The position numbers and the translations under genes were made by a program. Positions 59,335-64,000 of a DNA stretch of 64,000 bases are shown here, one piece after another (the first letter of the stretch is position 1; each line of letters opens with the position of its first letter). This DNA is from Hippophae tibetana (Eukaryota; Streptophyta; Magnoliopsida; Rosales; Elaeagnaceae), in NCBI GenBank assembly GCA_037013495.1, contig CM072811.1:29039659-29103658 (forward strand), written 5' to 3'. Below the pieces are notes generated by a model. The model saw only the letters and a list, made by a program, of their open reading frames with translations, did not search any database and was not told the DNA's origin.

Positions 59335-60420
59335 AAAAAGTATTGATAAGTTAGACATAATCCAAAAGAACCTAGTTGAGACACTTTGTCTTATTGAGAA
59401 GTCTTTTTTTTTTTTGCCTTCTTTTTTGGTATTATGGTAGATTTAATAGTTTACATGGTTTGAGAAGTGAAATTGTGCGATCCTATACATTTATGTTGGA
59501 TGTATCCTTACGAAAGATATATAGGTGTCTTAAAGGGATATGTGTGTAATCGTAATCGACATGAGGGTTGCATGACTAAGCGTTATATTGTAGAAGAGGG
59601 CATTGAATTCTGTTGTGGATACCTTATTGGTGTTGATGCTATTGGAAATCCTACCCATAAATTTTTCATGGATCATAAAATGTTAGATGTAGGTGTTCCA
59701 ATATCTATTGGTCACAAAGTTCCTATCAATGAGTTTAACTGGGAGCAATATTACCGAAAAATCCTAGCAAAACATGAAGGTTGAGCCATATATGGAGTAA
59801 GCATCCCATAATTTTTCACATTGCTTTATTGATATTCCTTTAATATTCTTTAAACATAATAATATTTATAAAGTTTTATCATTATTAGAATGCACATGAA
59901 TATATTAAAAGAGACTCATGCTATAAGAGAAGAGGAAGAAGAAAATGGTTGTAAGATGAACACCAAAAAATAGTTATCAATTGGGTACGTGAATGTTTAA
60001 GTGTTTAAGAACATATAAATTAATTTGATTTGGATTTATGAACATGAATATTGTTTGATCATTGTATATTTTCAATGGATAGATTGTTGATAAAATTAAA
60101 GAGCGTAATCATTCAAAAACCAAATCATTGGAATGGCTAGCACATTGTCCAAAATATGTAGTAAAGTGTATTCTCATCAATGAGGGGAAATTTACCAAAA
60201 ATGAAGGGATGACTTACATGTAAATCAAAATAGTAAAGTGAAGTTTGCAACAAAAACTTGGCAATTTACTAGCAAAAAGATGGTAATTATGTACTATATG
60301 AGAGGACATATTATGGGATGATTCAAGAAATTTGGGAGCATGATTATGAGGTGTTCAAGAAAATAGTGTTTTTATGTGATTGGGAGGAAGATACAATCAA
60401 TGTTGGATATTGTAAAATTT
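59335..60420 (+). pseudogene. CACTA TNP2-type transposase fragment, part 2
   Basis: Resumes with DKLDIIQKNLVETLCLIEK. The usual PPSFF-like block is frame-disrupted. WMYPYERYIGVLKGYVCNR and RYIVEEGIEFCCGYL follow (59500-59640, DUF4218 core). Then come DEHQK-INWVRE (about 59955-59995), SLEWLAHCPKYVVKC near 60128-60172 and, in a third frame, YYGMIQEIWEHDYEVFKK with FLCDWEED (about 60304-60395), which matches DUF4216. Stops and shifts separate these blocks. The fragment ends where the LTR of the next element begins; no CACTA terminal repeats belonging to it were found. Confidence 0.82.
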
Positions 60421-63400
60421 AGAATTCACTCTTATCTCATATCCATTCAAAGACACTACATATTTATATACAAAGTTAGGGACACTCTTAGGTGACATAC
60501 ACCAAATACACAACTAAGACACCTAATACATAACTAATATATTCAACTAGTGATAGACACCTAATACACACCTAATATCTCTAAGACTTCCTCTTAAGTT
60601 GGAGCATAGATATTAATCATGCCCAACTTGTTACAAAGATAATCAACCCGAACCACACTTAAAGCTTTCGTGAAGATATCTCCTAGTTGTTCTCCAGTCT
60701 TCACATATCGTGTAGAAATCAAACCTTGCTGAATTTTCTCACGAACAAAATGACAATCAATTTCAATGTGTTTAGTTCGCTCATGAAACAAAGGATTAGA
60801 AGCAATATGAAGAGTAGCTTGGTTATCACACAATAATTTTCGCTGGTACTAAAGTTTTAAGACCTACTTCATCCAAGAGCTGATATATCCACATTATCTC
60901 AGACGTAAATTGTGTCATAGCCTTATATTCTGACTCAACACTCGATCGTGACACAACATTCTGCTTGATGTGGATCTTCTATCCACTTTGGAACCTACCC
61001 AATCTGCATCTGAAAAACATTCAATATGAGTGTGTTCATGGTTTGCATACAATATACCATGTCCAGGTGCTTTTTTCAAGTAACACAAAATTTGCTCTAA
61101 CGCTGCCCAATGATGAACTGTTGGGGATGACATAAATTGGCTAAAAACATTGACCGAATATGCAATATCTGGACGAGTCACTGTAAGGTAATTTAGCTTT
61201 CCAACCACCCTTCAATATCTCTCAGAGTCTTTAAAGAGTTCCTCATCTTCTCTAAGGTGGATGTTCGGAGTCATTAGAGCACTACAAGGTTTTGCTCCTA
61301 ATTTTCCTGTCTCAGTTAATAAGTCCAGGACATATTTTCTCCGAGATAGAAATATACCTATTTTACTCCTTGTGACTTCAACACCCAAGAAATACTTTAG
61401 CATCCCCAAATCCTTCATGTGAAACTGAGTATGTAGGAAAGACTTAAGAGATGAAATTCCCGTAGTATCACTTCTAGTAATAACAATGTCATCTACATAC
61501 ATAACTAAAATAATGATACCAGCTTCTGATTATTTGTAGAACACATAATGGTCAGATTTGCTTTTCAACATACCAAAAATTTCTATAGCTTGAATAAATT
61601 TTCCAAACCAAGCACAAGGACTCTGTTTCAAACCATACAAAGATTTGCAGAGGCGACAAACTTGCCTAGACTCCCCTTGAGCAACAAAACCAGAAGGTGT
61701 CCATAAACACCTCCTCTTGAAGATCACCATGAATAAAAAAATTCTTGATATCTAGTTGATGCAAAGGCCAATGGTGAGTAGCTTCCATAGAAATAAACAA
61801 CCGAACACAGGTCAATTTAGCAACATGAGAGAAAGTGTCACAATAGTCCACTCCATAGGTTTGAGCATATCCCTTAGCAACAAGACGGGCCCCACAGGTA
61901 AATCAACCAAGTCCCAAGTACCATTGTCATCCAACACATTCATTTCCTCGATCATTGCATGATGCCAACCAGGATGAGATATGGCTTCATGAATAGTTTT
62001 ATGGATAGAAATAGAATCAAGAGAGGCAATAAAAGAGCAAGGGGAAGACGACAAGCAGATATAAGAAACAAAAGAAGAAATAGGATAAGTATATTGACGT
62101 TTACCTTTGCATAATACAATAGGATCATCGTTCAGAACTGGATTTGATGACGAAGGAGCAGGTGCAGGACATGAATCAGAAGGTCTATGTCTAGAGTAGA
62201 CTTGATTTATAGGAGGCCTAACAGGAAATGGATCAGAGATAGGTTCAAATGATGTGATAGAATAGACTAACAAATCATCATCCTTCCCCTGACGTGTAGG
62301 AGAAGGAGAAGACAAAAAATAGGGTGTGTCTTCCATGAAGGTAACATCAATTGAGACAAGATATTTGTTAAGACTAGGATAATAACATTTATAACCTTTC
62401 TGGAGACGAGAATAACCAAGGAAGATACACTTCAAATACTTGGGATCTAATTTAGTAACATACAGACGAACATCCCGAACAAAACAAGTGCTACCTAATA
62501 TCCTAGGGTCAACTTGAAATAATGACTTATTAGGAAACAAAATTTTGTAAGGAATCTCACCATGAAGAATAGATGAGGGTATGCAATTAATAAGAAAACA
62601 TGTTGTTGAAACTGCATCGGCCCAAAAAGGTTTAGAAACATTCATTTGAAATAATAAGGTACGTGTAGTTTCGAGAAGATGTTTATTCTTACGTTCGGTC
62701 AATCCATTTTGAGATGGAGTATCAACACACGAAGTTTCATGAAGCATGCCATTTTGAACCATATAAGATTGAAACAAAACTAATGTATATTCTTTGGCAT
62801 TATCACTTCGCAAAGTACGAATTGAAACATTAAATTGAGTTTTAATCTCAACACAAAATGTGCAAAAAATAGAAAACATTTCAGAATGACTCTTTATTAA
62901 ATATAACCAAGTTACACGAGAATAATCATCCACAAAAGTAACAAAATACTTAAATCCAAGTTTAGACAAAATAGGACAAGGACCCCAAACATCAAAATGA
63001 AATAATTCAAAAGGAATACTAGCACGTTTATTAACTCTTAGATTTGAACTAAGACGATGATGTTTTGCAAATTGACAAGACTTACAATCTAATGAAGACA
63101 CCTTACTAAACTGAGGACAAAGTTTCTGAAGTAAAGGAAGAGATGGATGACCTAGTCTACAATGTGCCTCAAAGGGATAGGTTATACTAGAGCAAGCAAT
63201 AGATTTCGGTATTGGTGTGTCAAGAATATAGAGGCATCCAGACTCATGTCTTTTACCAATAGTCTTCTTCTTCATAAGATCCTGAAATAAGCAACGATTT
63301 GGAAAAAAATGAGATGCAACAGTTAATATTGTGAGTAAGCTGACTTACAAAGATTAAATTAAAGGATAAGCTAAGTAAATGTAAGACATACGACAAAGGA

Positions 63401-64000
63401 AGCAAAGGAGTAGGAGTAATTGTACCAGACTCAAGAACACGAGATAAGGACCCATTGGCTAAGGTAACAGTAGAGGTGGAAGTGCGTGACTAAAGAGTAG
63501 AAAAGAGACTAGAATTACTTGTCATATGATCTATGGCACCAGAATCAATAACCCATTTGGAAGATGAGGAAAGGAGACACACATTTGATTTACCTAAATC
63601 AGCAATAACAGTGACAGAAGGTGATGAAGACATTAGTGATTCTTGATACTGTGAGAACTTGGTAAATTCATTTGTAGAGATAAGAACTCATTTTTCAGAA
63701 GTATCATTAGTGGATGCAATATGAGCCGAGTGACCTTTTTGATGCTTGTACTGAAGATTTTCAACAGTCATGTTTCGCATGTCCAGGTTTGTGAAAATAG
63801 TGACACATAATACCTCATAGGTCCTATGGTTGAGTTTCAAACCCTTACAAGCCACCTCCTTTGTTTCTATTCATATAAGTTGACCGTCCATGCTCATAAT
63901 TATTATTTCGGCTCACCAAAGTACCATTTAATTGAGCAGGTGGAGGTGGAGGGCCTTTTGTACGAAGTACTCGACTAAACACCTCTTGTAAAAAGGAGAT
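60418..64000 (-). mobile_element. Ty1/copia retrotransposon, minus strand, 5' end outside window
   Basis: The short 3' LTR (about 60418-60586) begins on the minus strand as TCTTAGAGATATTAGG, right after a polypurine tract AAGAGGAAG that overlaps the pol stop region. The body runs rightwards: RNase H, RT, integrase, protease and the gag knuckle, ending in gag at the window edge. It is the best preserved element here, with one open stretch of 487 codons, and is probably the youngest. Confidence 0.85.
60594..64000 (-). pseudogene. gag-pol of the right-end copia element (partial)
   Basis: On the minus strand the gag knuckle CHYFHKPGHAKHDC (about 63804-63763) has Phe for the second Cys. Protease has WVIDSGAIDHMTSN (about 63560-63520) and GAG-pre-integrase has CRLGHPSLPLLQKL near 63150. 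Integrase has FHFDVWGPCPI, FVTFVDDYSRVTWLYL, LRSDNAKEYT and SQNGLTERKN (63010-62680). The C-terminal block and a Pro/Ser-rich linker reach about 61980. RT has LDIKNFFIHGDLQEEVFM, SLYGLKQSPCAWFGKF and MYVDDIVI (61770-61490); RNase H has FSDADWVGS and [13 protein letters not shown]. Breaks: a frameshift at about 61840 before RT, another near 61700, a stop at about 61210, and a shift plus missing residues near 60920. Confidence 0.88.

Overview
This is a nuclear segment from a flowering plant, most likely a eudicot. It is very AT-rich, has intron-containing genes with GT-AG splice sites, and is filled with decayed plant retrotransposons (Ty1/copia, Ty3/gypsy, LINE) and CACTA DNA transposons. I see only two credible host genes. 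No rRNA, tRNA, CRISPR or prokaryote-like system is visible.

Layout. 1-1733 (+) is a gypsy pol remnant of the Athila/Tat type, joined head-on to a copia gag-protease-integrase fragment (1752-3790, -). Host gene 1 (4668-5559, -, three exons, 228 aa) is an unrecognised acidic protein. About 7.56-10.13 kb and 12.1-16.3 kb (+) hold two stretches of SIRE-like copia sequence: gag with coiled coil and several zinc knuckles, then gag end plus pol. 17.3-30.5 kb is a mosaic of LTR-like repeats that begin TGATGAG and end CTCATCA (minus orientation, with a TATAAATA box), plus a SIRE-type LTR (about 19.25-20.48 kb), a copia gag/protease scrap (22.0-22.85 kb) and a very AT-rich spacer with decayed tandem repeats. 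30.5-33.2 kb (+) is a copia RT/RNase H remnant with its 3' LTR.

36348-41341 (+) is a structurally complete but dead Tnt1/Tork-like copia element with LTRs, primer-binding site and polypurine tract. Host gene 2 (42252-44579, +, six exons, 367 aa) reads cleanly across all splice junctions. Its promoter carries a perfect mitosis-specific activator (MSA) motif and a near-match, which suggests G2/M expression. 45098-51362 (-) is a second full-length copia element. 52541-55354 is a non-autonomous CACTA transposon with matching TIRs and a TAG target duplication, inserted in a LINE remnant; it holds two minisatellite arrays in inverted orientation. 56652-57533 is an LTR with a stub of its element, fused to a CACTA TNP2-type transposase relic (57534-60420, +) that is split by a solo LTR (57967-59334). 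From about 60418 to the window end lies the best-preserved copia element (-), whose 5' end is outside the window.

The mobile genes are almost all broken. Many in-frame stops are TAG where the family has CAG, and TGA where it has CGA, as expected from deamination of methylated cytosines. The most interesting observations are the cell-cycle-type promoter of gene 2, the inverted minisatellite pair in the CACTA element, the repeat expansion in one LTR of the 45-51 kb element, and the nested, duplicated LTR mosaic at 24-30 kb. I found no convincing undescribed biological system.
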